DNA of 40,989 nucleotides. Source: JAQUOA01 sp037443785. Lineage in GTDB: Bacteria; Bacteroidota; Ignavibacteria; UBA10030; UBA8401. Below the pieces are notes generated by a model, which was given only the letters and a program-made list of their open reading frames with translations, did no database searches and was not told the DNA's origin. Where the stretch lies: NCBI GenBank assembly GCA_037443785.1, contig JBBINR010000030.1, forward strand, positions 1-40,989, in the 5' to 3' direction. This document shows, one piece after another, positions 17,132 through 26,117 of the stretch (positions are counted from its first letter, which is position 1; every line of letters starts with the position of its first letter). Made by a program: the position numbers and the translations under genes.

Positions 17132-17599
17132 CTATGGTACTGATGCAGATGGTTCTGTTGATATGTGATTCGTTCGATAGATTTGTTCTTTAATATTTTT
17201 GCAGTTGCTTGACAGCTTATAGACTTCGCATAACCGGCACTCTTTTTCTGCGCAGATGGAATGTTTGTGCTCGTACGTCCAGCATCCCCCCGAATGATTT
17301 TTGAACGCGGGGCAAACGGAACGTTCAGCATCCGAACATCTCACAATCTCCCAGCACGGAATCAACGCGTAGATACTTTTAATTCCTGCAATGCTGATTT
17401 TTTCTTCATTGATCGCTTTGCGGATGCATTCGATCCGTTCGATATCTGCGTCGGAATACAATCGCTGGTTCCCCGCAGTTTTAAAAGGGGCGATGAGTCC
17501 TTCGCTTTCATACATCCGAAGTGTTTGTACGGAAACGCCGAGCATCCGTGCCGCAGTTCCGATTGAGTAGATAGGAGTGTCCGAATTATGTTGTGCCAT
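17132..17599 (-). CDS. MerR-family regulator with cysteine-rich two-CW-type C-terminus
   Basis: 155 residues from the ATG at 17599. An in-frame ATG at 17695 would add 32 residues unlike any MerR N-terminus. Residues ~9-80 are the winged helix of MerR proteins: YSIGTAARMLGVSVQTLRMY, then EGLIAPFKTAGNQRLYSDAD. The remainder carries nine or more cysteines in a pattern of the two-CW domain: CWEIVRC, CPAF, GGCWTYE, CAEKECRLCEVY. This could bind a metal or an iron-sulfur centre and act as a redox or sulfur sensor. It is the promoter-proximal gene of the octaheme/cytochrome b/YeeE operon, ten bases before the cytochrome gene, so it probably regulates that operon and itself. Confidence 0.85.
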   Translation of the reverse strand: MAQHNSDTPIYSIGTAARMLGVSVQTLRMYESEGLIAPFKTAGNQRLYSDADIERIECIRKAINEEKISIAGIKSIYALIPCWEIVRCSDAERSVCPAFKNHSGGCWTYEHKHSICAEKECRLCEVYKLSSNCKNIKEQIYRTNHISTEPSASVP

Positions 17600-17643
17600 A
17601 GCTACATTTATAATTAGCAACTTATATGCCATCGAAAAGTGTC

Positions 17644-17680
17644 GTGAATCGATTTTTTTATCAATTTTTATCGTTTTCAC
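17644..17680. promoter_or_regulatory. Possible operator: AT-rich imperfect dyad upstream of the MerR gene
   Basis: GTGAATCGAT (17644-17653) is an imperfect inverted match to ATCGTTTTCAC (17670-17680), 45 bases upstream of the MerR start. MerR proteins bind dyads within their own promoters, but no promoter boxes are clear here. The rest of the 301-base gap between the divergent MerR and ppdK genes shows nothing else I can name. Confidence 0.2.
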
Positions 17681-17900
17681 CTCTTTGTTTTGCAAAGAAA
17701 ATAGAATATATTCTTACCTATGAAAATGGAATTTCTGGAATAAGGACAAACCATCCGATTTGTGCGATACTCCTGACCGTTACATGGCAACGAAATTGCA
17801 CTGACCTCCGCGGTTTACCAGTGGTCCTCGAAAGAAGAAATATCATTTATTATCGTCAACTCTTAACTATTATGTTGTTTTAGAAAGGAATTTTTACGCT

Positions 17901-20630
17901 ATGCCAAAGTATGTGTACTTTTTTGGGAAGGGGAAAGCCGAAGGTAAGGCTGAAATGAAAAACCTTCTCGGCGGAAAAGGTGCAAACTTAGCAGAGATGG
18001 TCAACATCGGTTTACCGGTTCCGGCAGGATTCACCATTTCGACAGAAGTTTGTACATATTATTATGAGAATAAAAAAACATATCCGAAGACACTTCAGAA
18101 AGAAGTTCTTGCCGCGCTGAAAAAAGTTGAAAGCGCAATGGGGGCAAAATTCGGCGATGTGAAAAATCCATTGCTGATGTCCGTTCGTTCCGGCGCACGC
18201 GCTTCCATGCCCGGCATGATGGATACAATTTTGAATTTGGGAATCAACGACGCCGTTGCTGAAGGTCTGGTAAAGAAAACCGGCAACCCGCGCTTCGTGT
18301 ACGATTCATACCGCCGCTTCGTGCAGATGTACGGCGACGTTGTGCTGGGATTGAAACCTGTTCATAAAGATGAGATCGATCCGTTCGAAGTCATCATCGA
18401 AAGAAAGAAAGAACAAAAAGGCGTTCATCTTGACACAGATTTAACCGCCGACGATATGAAAGCACTCGTTGCGGAATTCAAACAGGCGATCAAAGAAAAA
18501 ACGGGACACGATTTTCCGCAGGACCCGATGAAACAATTGTGGGGTGCGGCTGGTGCAGTGTTCGGTTCGTGGAATAATGACCGCGCGATTGCCTACAGAA
18601 AAATGTACGACATTCCTGCAGCATGGGGAACAGCCGTCAACATTCAATCGATGGTCTTTGGAAACATGGGCGAAGATTCCGGAACAGGTGTTGCCTTTAC
18701 ACGCGATGCCGCAACCGGAGAGAATGTGTTCTACGGCGAATATTTGATGAACGCACAAGGCGAAGATGTTGTTGCCGGAACACGCACTCCGCTTCATATC
18801 TCCGAACTTGAAAAACAAAATCCGAAAATTTACAAAGAGCTCGATAAGATTCGTTTGAAACTTGAAAAGCATTACCGCGACATGAACGATATCGAGTTCA
18901 CCATTCAGCAGGGCAAATTGTACATGCTGCAATGCCGCGTTGGAAAACGTACGGCGTTCGCTGCAATCAAAATTGCTGTCGATATGGTCGGCGAAAAATT
19001 GATCAGTGATAAGGAAGCGCTCGAGAGAATTGAACCCGATCAACTCAACCAATTGCTCCGGCCGATTTTCGATTTGAAAGAAAAGAAAACGGCAATCGAC
19101 GGCGGACGTTTGCTTACCAAAGGTTTGAATGCCGGTCCTGGTGCTGCAACAGGAAAAGTTGTGTTCAACGCTCCCGATGCTGAAGAGTGGAAGAAACGCG
19201 GAGAAAAAGTTATTCTCGTTCGCATCGAAACCTCTCCCGAAGATATCAAAGGAATGGATGCATCCGAAGGTATTCTTACCGCACGCGGCGGTATGACATC
19301 GCACGCTGCGCTCGTTGCACGACAAATGGGAAAAGTGTGCGTTGCAGGGTGCTCAGAGTTGAACATCGACTATTCCAAACATTCCATGGTTGTGAAAGGA
19401 AAGACAATTAAAGAAGGCGATTGGATTTCTCTCGATGGAACCACCGGTGAAGTGATCGAAGGAAAAGTTGCAACGAAACCGTCCGAAGTTCTCCAGGTGC
19501 TTGTCGATAAAACACTCGATGCGAAACACGCTCCTGTGTATCAAACCTATGCGAAAGTAATGGCGTGGGCAGATAAATATCGCAAGTTGAATATCCGCAC
19601 AAACGCCGATCAGCCGGATCAAGCAAGCAACGCAGTGGCATTCGGTGCTGAAGGTATCGGTCTCTGCCGCACAGAACACATGTTCTTCGGCGAAGGAAAG
19701 ATCGGTCCGATGCGCGAAATGATTCTTGCAGAGACAGTGGAAAACCGTAAGAAAGCATTGGCAAAATTACTGCCGTTACAGCGCGAAGACTTCGAAGGAA
19801 TTTTTGCCGCAATGAACGGCCGTCCGGTCACCATCCGCACGATCGATCCGCCGCTGCATGAATTCGTTCCCCACGAAGAAAAAGAACAGCGCGAATTGGC
19901 GCAGGTCATGGGCGTAAGCTACGAAAAAGTGAAACAGCGTGTTGCAAGCCTGCATGAATTCAACCCGATGCTTGGCTTCCGCGGATGCCGTTTGGGAATT
20001 ATCTATCCCGAAATCACCGAAATGCAATCACGGGCAATTTTTGAAGCGGCCGCAAACATTCAAGCAAAAGGAATCAAAGTGTATCCTGAAGTGATGATTC
20101 CGCTTGTCGGCAATGTGAAAGAATTGGAAGATCAGGAAAAGATCGTCCGCCGTGTTGCAAACGAAGTGATGGCGGAGAAGAAAGTGAAATTCCCGTATCT
20201 CGTCGGAACAATGATCGAAGTTCCGCGCGGCGCCGTGACAGCGGATGAAGTTGCGAAAGTTGCAGAGTTCTTCTCATTCGGAACAAACGACTTAACGCAG
20301 ACCACAATGGGCATGAGCCGCGACGATTCGGCAAGCTTCTTGGTTCCGTACGTTGCGCGCGAGATCTATGCAAAAGATCCGTTCGAAGTTCTTGACCGCG
20401 ACGGCGTCGGTGCATTGATGAAGATCGCAATCGAAAAAGGACGCAAAACCCGACCGACATTGAAGGTTGGTATTTGCGGCGAGCATGGCGGAGAACCCTC
20501 ATCGGTTGAATTCTGCCATCAGATCGGCAACAACTATGTAAGCTGTTCGCCGTTCCGCGTTCCGATCGCACGCCTTGCGGCGGCTCGTGCAGCATTGAAA
20601 GATTTGAAAACAGCAAAGAAGAAAAAATAA
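17901..20630 (+). CDS. ppdK: Pyruvate, phosphate dikinase
   Basis: 909 residues, full length for the family. It interconverts pyruvate, ATP and Pi with phosphoenolpyruvate, AMP and PPi in the cytoplasm, serving gluconeogenesis or PPi-linked glycolysis. The N-terminal ATP-grasp part includes LGGKGANLAEM and SVRSGARASMPGMMDTILN. The swivelling phosphohistidine domain has GGMTSHAALVARQMGK, with catalytic His468. The C-terminal PEP/pyruvate barrel has GLCRTEHMFF, GFRGCRLG and GICGEHGGEPSS, with catalytic Cys859. The start ATG follows AGAAAGGAATTTTTACGCT. The gene stands alone, divergent from the sulfur operon, and is followed by a hairpin terminator. Confidence 0.97.
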   Translation: MPKYVYFFGKGKAEGKAEMKNLLGGKGANLAEMVNIGLPVPAGFTISTEVCTYYYENKKTYPKTLQKEVLAALKKVESAMGAKFGDVKNPLLMSVRSGARASMPGMMDTILNLGINDAVAEGLVKKTGNPRFVYDSYRRFVQMYGDVVLGLKPVHKDEIDPFEVIIERKKEQKGVHLDTDLTADDMKALVAEFKQAIKEKTGHDFPQDPMKQLWGAAGAVFGSWNNDRAIAYRKMYDIPAAWGTAVNIQSMVFGNMGEDSGTGVAFTRDAATGENVFYGEYLMNAQGEDVVAGTRTPLHISELEKQNPKIYKELDKIRLKLEKHYRDMNDIEFTIQQGKLYMLQCRVGKRTAFAAIKIAVDMVGEKLISDKEALERIEPDQLNQLLRPIFDLKEKKTAIDGGRLLTKGLNAGPGAATGKVVFNAPDAEEWKKRGEKVILVRIETSPEDIKGMDASEGILTARGGMTSHAALVARQMGKVCVAGCSELNIDYSKHSMVVKGKTIKEGDWISLDGTTGEVIEGKVATKPSEVLQVLVDKTLDAKHAPVYQTYAKVMAWADKYRKLNIRTNADQPDQASNAVAFGAEGIGLCRTEHMFFGEGKIGPMREMILAETVENRKKALAKLLPLQREDFEGIFAAMNGRPVTIRTIDPPLHEFVPHEEKEQRELAQVMGVSYEKVKQRVASLHEFNPMLGFRGCRLGIIYPEITEMQSRAIFEAAANIQAKGIKVYPEVMIPLVGNVKELEDQEKIVRRVANEVMAEKKVKFPYLVGTMIEVPRGAVTADEVAKVAEFFSFGTNDLTQTTMGMSRDDSASFLVPYVAREIYAKDPFEVLDRDGVGALMKIAIEKGRKTRPTLKVGICGEHGGEPSSVEFCHQIGNNYVSCSPFRVPIARLAAARAALKDLKTAKKKK

Positions 20631-20662
20631 GCTGTAGTAAATCTTACACGATAAGTACGCAC

Positions 20663-20693
20663 GTAAAGCCATGACACATCGTCGTGGCTTTAC
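20663..20693 (+). terminator. Terminator of ppdK
   Basis: GTAAAGCCATGAC (20663-20675) pairs with GTCGTGGCTTTAC (20681-20693) with a single G-T wobble, 33 bases after the ppdK stop. A short T-rich stretch (TGTTTTA) follows. Confidence 0.75.
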
Positions 20694-20867
20694 TGTTTTA
20701 AATTGCACTGCAATCCTGTTTTTGAACTATTGACGCTTTCGCAAGCCGCATCCCGCTGCAGCGGGACAAAAGAGCCAAGTTCTTTCCACCCGACCATTTG
20801 CCAGCAGCATACAAACAAGCAAGTTGCAATATCTAAACTAAAGAGTTAAATTCTACGCGGTTGTTGG

Positions 20868-20908
20868 TCCGCAGGGTACAAACGGCGAAAGTGTCTGCGG
20901 ATTTTTTT
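20868..20908 (+). terminator. Hairpin with T-run just upstream of the restriction-modification gene
   Basis: TCCGCAG (20868-20874) pairs with CTGCGGA (20895-20901) around a 20-base loop, and T residues follow at 20902-20908. It ends 22 bases before the restriction-modification start. No gene ends nearby on the plus strand, so it may close a transcript that arrived from an ancestral neighbour, or attenuate the enzyme gene. The rest of the 300-base gap after ppdK holds only a short palindrome (TCCCGCTGCAGCGGGA). Confidence 0.45.
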
Positions 20909-20930
20909 GTTAGAAAAAATTGAATATTCA

Positions 20931-23900
20931 ATGAAACTCTCTCTAATATCTCCTGCTAAATCCTTAAACAAAGCATATCTCAAACAATCTTTGCATAGAA
21001 ATCAAATTGAGTCATTCAAGACTAATCTTGGAAGATTATTTGACCGCATTAACGAAGACGAAAGTGAAGAACACTTAAAGAATATCGTTTCTGATTTCCT
21101 AAAAGATACGTTCTACAAAGAAACAAACGAGATCAACACCAAAAATAATGAAGACCTCGTTATTCATAACGGCAAAGCATCAAGCGATACAGTTGGAGTT
21201 ATTATTGAAGCAAAGCGTCCGGTTAACAAAGCCGAAATGATTTCAAAAAACGAAGGGAATGTAAAAGCGTTCCATGAACTTGTATTGTATTATCTGAAAG
21301 AAACAGTTGATGAACAGAACCACGAAATAAAACATCTGATTGCGACTAATATTTGGGAGTGGTTCATTTTTGATGCCGTTTGGTTTGAAAAGAATATTTT
21401 TCGCAATTCAAAACTCATTAAAGATTATGAGAGTTGGAAAGTCAGCAAGCACGACACCAAATATTTTTACGAGCATATAGCAGCGAAAAATATAGAAAAG
21501 ATTGAAGAAAAAATTCCCTGCGCGTACTTCAATCTTAAAGAATTTGAAGATACTATTCTCAACGAAAAGAAAGAGGATGATTCTTCCCTTATCAATCTTT
21601 ACAAGATTCTTTCACCCGAACATCTGCTGAAAAAACCTTTTGCTAACGATAGCAATTCTCTCAACAAAGAATTTTATAGCGAACTGCTTCACATTATCGG
21701 TTTAACTGAAACAAAATCCGGTAGTAAGAAAACGATTGAACGCAAAAGTGAGAGCGAGCGTAATGAAGGTTCTTTGCTTGAAAATACAATCAACATCCTT
21801 AAAGTGAGAGAACGACTCAAGAAGATTGAAACTATCGGGCAATACGAGGAGACTGAAGCCGAACAATTATTTAGTGTTGCGCTCGAATTGTGCATTACTT
21901 GGCTGAATAGAATTCTTTTCTTAAAACTGCTCGAAGGACAGTTAGTAAAATATCATCGGGGCGACACATCTCATGCATTCCTTAATGTTAAACGCATTGC
22001 TGATTTTGACGAACTGAATGAGCTTTTTTTTGAAGTGCTTGCTGTTCCAATCAGCGAAAGAACAAAGTCCGCAAAAGATAAATTTGGAGAACTGCCATAT
22101 CTTAACAGCTCCTTATTTGAAGAAACCAAACTTGAATCCGACGCAATCCTGATTTCTGCCTTAAAGGGGAGGGAAGAAATTCCTCTTTATACTCATACGG
22201 TGCTGAAAGATTCAAAAGGTAAACGCATAGGTGGTGCGGAGAAAACACTGAAATATTTATTTGAGTTTCTCGACGCGTACGATTTTGCCAGCGATAGCAG
22301 CGAAGGAATACAGGAAGAAAATAAATCCATTATCAACGCTTCTGTCCTTGGATTGATTTTTGAAAAGATCAATGGCTACAAAGACGGTTCATATTTTACT
22401 CCTGGTTTTATTACGATGTATATGTGCCGTGAAACGATACGCAAAGCAGTGTTGCAGAAATTTAGAGAAACAAACTTATCAAGTCTTAAAGACATATCAA
22501 ATTTTGAGGATTTAAAAGACAAGATTGATTACACCGACAAAGTGCAGCGCCAAAAAGCAAACGAGGTTATTAATTCTCTAAAAATTTGCGACCCCGCCGT
22601 CGGTTCAGGGCATTTTCTTGTTTCCGCGTTGAATGAAATTCTTGCTGTAAAAAGCGAACTGCAAATTCTTTCATACTACGACGACTCGCGTATAAAAGGA
22701 TGGAAAGTTGTTATCGAAAATGACGAATTGATTATCACCAATGAAGAAGATGATTCACTTTTTGAATATCGCCTGAATGCAAACGACAAACCGATTGACG
22801 AATTGCAGAAATTGCAGGAAGCGCTCTTTCACGAAAAGCAAACGCTGATTGAGAATTGTCTGTTTGGTGTGGATATCAATCCTAAATCGGTAATGATATG
22901 TCGTCTACGTTTGTGGATTGAATTGCTGAAGAACGCCTATTATACTGAAAAGAGTAAATACAAACATCTTGAAACACTGCCTAATATTGACATTAATATT
23001 AAGTGCGGAAATTCTTTGATAAGCCGGTACGATGTGAACGCAGATTTGAGTGAAGTCTTTAAGAAGGATACCAATTTACTCGGTCAATACAGTATTGCCG
23101 TGTCATCGTATAAAAATAGTACTTCAAAAGAGAAAAAAAGCGATTTACAAAAATTTATTACAAGTGTGAAAGAAAAAATTAACTCGTTTTTCTCTCAACA
23201 CGACCCGTTAAATGCAAAATTAAGTAAACTCAAAGGGCAACTTATTCTGGTTGAGAACAAAGTGGCGATGGGAAACCTTTTTGAAAAACTTACCGAGAAA
23301 GACATTGAAACAGATGTTAAAAAACTTAAGACGCAGATTGAAAGAATAGAACAGGAAATTGAAGAAGCAAAAAATAATAAATTATATGAAAACGCTTTTG
23401 AATGGCGGTTTGAATTTCCCGAGGTGCTAAATATTGATGGGAAATTTACTGGATTTGATTTAGTAATTGGGAATCCGCCTTGGGGTGCAGAAATTGATAA
23501 AAAGAAATTACACTTTATTAAAAATGAAAATCAGAGTATTATCGCCAGAATGATAGACTCCTTCATGTTTTTTGTTAATAAGTCGTTTGCACTGAAATCA
23601 AAGAACGGTTTGATCTCGATGATTGTTCCGGATGTGATTTTGTATCAAGTTGATAATTCAAAATTGAGAAAGAAGATATTAGATACAGTTCATTTGGCGC
23701 AAGTTATTAATCTTGGGGATAATGTTTTTATAGATGTGGCAAGAGCATCAACAATAATTATTTTAACCTCATCTAAAAGTAATCATACTTTCGTAGGAAA
23801 TTATAGAACAAAGTCATCGTCAACAATTTATGAAATCAAATTAGACAAAATCCAAACCAGTTTGTACTTAAATCTACCATATTTTATATTTCCTACTGAA

Positions 23901-24698
23901 AATATTGAAGGATATGACCTTTTAACAAGAATAGGAAAACATAAATTATCAGATTATATAGATGAAGATGATATTCAACGGGGAGTTAGTCCGGATTTAA
24001 AAGATGCCTTTGTAATAGACGATTCGATTGTTAAACAATATTCTCTTGAGAAAGTCAAAATTAAAAAAACTGCTACTGGTGGAAACGATATAAAGAGATA
24101 CCATATCGTGGACAAAAATAAGAGACTAATTTATACTTCAAGTAAAGATAATCCCAAAAATATTCCAAATATCTGTAAGTACATAAAACAATACGAAAAA
24201 GAAATTACGTGCAAAGAAGTAATCGAAGGTAAACATCCATTCTTTGCATTGCATAGGGAAAGGGATGCAAAGATTTTTGATAAAGAAGAAAAAATCTTAG
24301 GCGTAATTACTGGAGATAGTGTAATCACGGCGATTGATAATAATCAGCTATATGTAACAGATGGGCTTTATGTTTTTAACGCAAATAAGAATACATACAA
24401 TAAATTTTTGGTAGCTGTTCTTAACTCAAAATTGGCAACCTATTTATATAGGTTATATTCTTTCGAAGAAGGACGAGTCTTGGCACAAATCAAACCTACA
24501 ATACTAAAAGATATTCCAATTCCATTAGTATCTCAAAAAGAGCAGAAAAAATTTGTGGAGCAGGTTGAGAAGATTGAAAGCGCCTTTTTAAGAAATGAAA
24601 ATGCAGATATTAGCAGTATGGAAAAAAAGATTGATGAAATGGTATATGAGATTTATGGGTTGACAGAGGAAGAAATAAGAGTGGTGGAGGGGGAATGA
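20931..24698 (+). CDS. Type IIG-like restriction-modification enzyme (fused nuclease, N6-adenine methylase and specificity domains)
   Basis: 1255 residues from the ATG at 20931; a TTG 24 bases earlier overlaps the T-run of a hairpin and is not favoured. The N-terminus contains VGVIIEAKRP (about residues 88-97), the E-x-K part of a PD-(D/E)xK nuclease core. The methylase part has motif I as CDPAVGSGHFL (about residue 553) and motif IV as NPPW (about residue 848), the signature of gamma-type N6-adenine methylases. A predicted coiled segment lies between them. The last ~300 residues resemble the TaqI-type target-recognition C-terminus. This single-chain design both methylates and cuts DNA at a recognition site. 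It begins the accessory island and is translationally coupled to the next gene. Confidence 0.88.
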   Translation: MKLSLISPAKSLNKAYLKQSLHRNQIESFKTNLGRLFDRINEDESEEHLKNIVSDFLKDTFYKETNEINTKNNEDLVIHNGKASSDTVGVIIEAKRPVNKAEMISKNEGNVKAFHELVLYYLKETVDEQNHEIKHLIATNIWEWFIFDAVWFEKNIFRNSKLIKDYESWKVSKHDTKYFYEHIAAKNIEKIEEKIPCAYFNLKEFEDTILNEKKEDDSSLINLYKILSPEHLLKKPFANDSNSLNKEFYSELLHIIGLTETKSGSKKTIERKSESERNEGSLLENTINILKVRERLKKIETIGQYEETEAEQLFSVALELCITWLNRILFLKLLEGQLVKYHRGDTSHAFLNVKRIADFDELNELFFEVLAVPISERTKSAKDKFGELPYLNSSLFEETKLESDAILISALKGREEIPLYTHTVLKDSKGKRIGGAEKTLKYLFEFLDAYDFASDSSEGIQEENKSIINASVLGLIFEKINGYKDGSYFTPGFITMYMCRETIRKAVLQKFRETNLSSLKDISNFEDLKDKIDYTDKVQRQKANEVINSLKICDPAVGSGHFLVSALNEILAVKSELQILSYYDDSRIKGWKVVIENDELIITNEEDDSLFEYRLNANDKPIDELQKLQEALFHEKQTLIENCLFGVDINPKSVMICRLRLWIELLKNAYYTEKSKYKHLETLPNIDINIKCGNSLISRYDVNADLSEVFKKDTNLLGQYSIAVSSYKNSTSKEKKSDLQKFITSVKEKINSFFSQHDPLNAKLSKLKGQLILVENKVAMGNLFEKLTEKDIETDVKKLKTQIERIEQEIEEAKNNKLYENAFEWRFEFPEVLNIDGKFTGFDLVIGNPPWGAEIDKKKLHFIKNENQSIIARMIDSFMFFVNKSFALKSKNGLISMIVPDVILYQVDNSKLRKKILDTVHLAQVINLGDNVFIDVARASTIIILTSSKSNHTFVGNYRTKSSSTIYEIKLDKIQTSLYLNLPYFIFPTENIEGYDLLTRIGKHKLSDYIDEDDIQRGVSPDLKDAFVIDDSIVKQYSLEKVKIKKTATGGNDIKRYHIVDKNKRLIYTSSKDNPKNIPNICKYIKQYEKEITCKEVIEGKHPFFALHRERDAKIFDKEEKILGVITGDSVITAIDNNQLYVTDGLYVFNANKNTYNKFLVAVLNSKLATYLYRLYSFEEGRVLAQIKPTILKDIPIPLVSQKEQKKFVEQVEKIESAFLRNENADISSMEKKIDEMVYEIYGLTEEEIRVVEGE

Positions 24699-25438
24699 TG
24701 TTTAATAAATTTAACAATGAAGGAATAAAGAATTATTGGGGAACAAAAAATATGGATGAAAGAAAATCTTCACCCCGATGGACAGATATAGTTGTAGCAT
24801 TTACTTCAATTGTTACAGTAGTGGCTATTATTTCAGAAAAAAATTATGCAACAACATTTGCCTACATACTGATTGTTCTTGTGGCAATATTGCTTCTTCG
24901 CAATTGGGTCAAGAAAAAATATTTTACCTATAAACTTTTGTTGAAAGAAAAAAATACTATAAAACATTTTTCTTCAAAATTTAATCTTCTTGTTTCAAAC
25001 GCATCTGAATTAATGCAATCAACGCAGACTCATTCTATTCCATATTATTTACGCAGTTATTTAGGAAATCCAGAATTAAGACATCTAAAACCGTCTGAAA
25101 ATATCGAAAGTTTGTTTTCAACTTTGTCTCGTCGATTACAATCACGAATCAAAAACGGCTACAAGACATTTTCCGATTTTGAAGAAGTCAATCATGATCT
25201 GCACGATTATCTTGATGCTTACGGAAGAATATATGTTAGTGCATTTATACGTACGCTTAAGGAAACAGAAAAAATTGCATTGATGTCAGAATCTGAAAAG
25301 ACTGAATTGAATAGTCGAATAGAGTTGTTTCGGAAATATATTCATGATTTTAATGCGTACCGTAAAGAAATAAGTATTTATTTTAACGGAGAAGAGCCAA
25401 AGTATATTTTACAGATTCCAACTGATAGCATATATTAA
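24695..25438 (+). CDS. Unrecognised two-span membrane protein coupled to the restriction enzyme
   Basis: 247 residues. The start overlaps the preceding stop by four bases (ATGA), with GGAGGGGG just upstream; a second ATG three bases later is equally possible. Two hydrophobic spans lie at about residues 31-48 and 52-68, with a very short turn between, and a basic stretch (NWVKKKYF) follows. The remaining ~170 residues are charged and mostly helical (for example SLFSTLSRRLQSRIKNGYKT), so the bulk is cytoplasmic. No family is recognised. Translational coupling to a restriction-modification enzyme suggests an accessory role in DNA defence or membrane location of the system, but this is inferred from position only. 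Confidence 0.7.
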   Translation: MMFNKFNNEGIKNYWGTKNMDERKSSPRWTDIVVAFTSIVTVVAIISEKNYATTFAYILIVLVAILLLRNWVKKKYFTYKLLLKEKNTIKHFSSKFNLLVSNASELMQSTQTHSIPYYLRSYLGNPELRHLKPSENIESLFSTLSRRLQSRIKNGYKTFSDFEEVNHDLHDYLDAYGRIYVSAFIRTLKETEKIALMSESEKTELNSRIELFRKYIHDFNAYRKEISIYFNGEEPKYILQIPTDSIY

Positions 25439-25446
25439 TTTAAATT

Positions 25447-25494
25447 ATGAAATCACTCATCACCGGACACTTTGAAAAAAATCTCCGGCAAAGT
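25447..25494 (+). pseudogene. Duplicated 5' end of the GIY-YIG nuclease gene
   Basis: These 48 bases match the first 47 bases of the GIY-YIG gene at 26118-26164, with five substitutions and one extra A. The extra base shifts the frame, and the match stops abruptly after AAAGT. The fragment and the real start form direct repeats on either side of the 197-residue membrane protein gene. Confidence 0.8.
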
Positions 25495-25507
25495 GAAGTA
25501 AATAATT

Positions 25508-26101
25508 ATGAACAAAACAATCTCACAAAAAAGAAGATTTATAACAAGGAAACACACACTATTTGAAAATCGCGTATTGATTGAAACGACCTCGTTGTCA
25601 AAAAACACTAAATATGAAATACCGCTTGATGTTCTTGGTAAGGAAATCGTCTATCAATCAGAATCGACGATACCGGGGAAAATAGTGTTTGGTGTTTGTC
25701 TTTTTATACCTTTGATAGTTCTAACTGCATATTTTTTAGGCTCTGGAATGGATTCGGCAACATTATGGCTAAACCTTATAATATGGCCGGGAATTGCATT
25801 ACTTGGATATTTGAAAACGAATCAAGATGATATTTTTCTTGCCGGCGGTCAAAAGAGTTTGGTGTTTTTTAGATCAATACCATCCGAACAAGAAGTGCTT
25901 TCTTTTATACACGAAGTTATTGCTTCGTCAAAAGTATTTATAAAAGCAAAATATGGAACAGTTGATCCTGTTGTTCCGCAGGATTTGTTTTTTGGGCGCA
26001 TTGTTTGGATGAAAGAGAATGATATTATCACTGAATCAGAATACAACGAGATGAAACATGAGTACGAAACAAAAAAACTTTTAGGGAACAGCGGAACATA
26101 A
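25508..26101 (+). CDS. Unrecognised two-span membrane protein with SHOCT-like C-terminus
   Basis: 197 residues. Residues 1-55 are polar and basic. Two hydrophobic spans lie at ~58-78 (IVFGVCLFIPLIVLTAYFLG) and ~84-102 (LWLNLIIWPGIALLGYL). The C-terminal ~40 residues (RIVWMKENDIITESEYNEMK) have the form of a SHOCT/short helical domain, where a helix, a turn with an acidic residue and a second helix follow a membrane part. The first half could be a membrane-linked PH-like domain, but I cannot confirm it. It lies between direct repeats derived from the start of the GIY-YIG gene, so it looks inserted. Role unknown. Confidence 0.65.
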   Translation: MNKTISQKRRFITRKHTLFENRVLIETTSLSKNTKYEIPLDVLGKEIVYQSESTIPGKIVFGVCLFIPLIVLTAYFLGSGMDSATLWLNLIIWPGIALLGYLKTNQDDIFLAGGQKSLVFFRSIPSEQEVLSFIHEVIASSKVFIKAKYGTVDPVVPQDLFFGRIVWMKENDIITESEYNEMKHEYETKKLLGNSGT

Positions 26102-26117
26102 ATTATAAAATTCTCAT

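Noticed and set aside
18441..19325. A long minus-strand open frame (294 codons) inside ppdK
   Set aside because: It is a shadow of the ppdK codon pattern: Cys/Phe-rich, no domain, and the plus-strand gene has all its motifs.
20840..20930. A collagen-like Gly-x-y fragment (GPQGTNGES) upstream of the restriction enzyme
   Set aside because: Only three triplets, no open frame before it, and the same bases form a better hairpin with a T-run.
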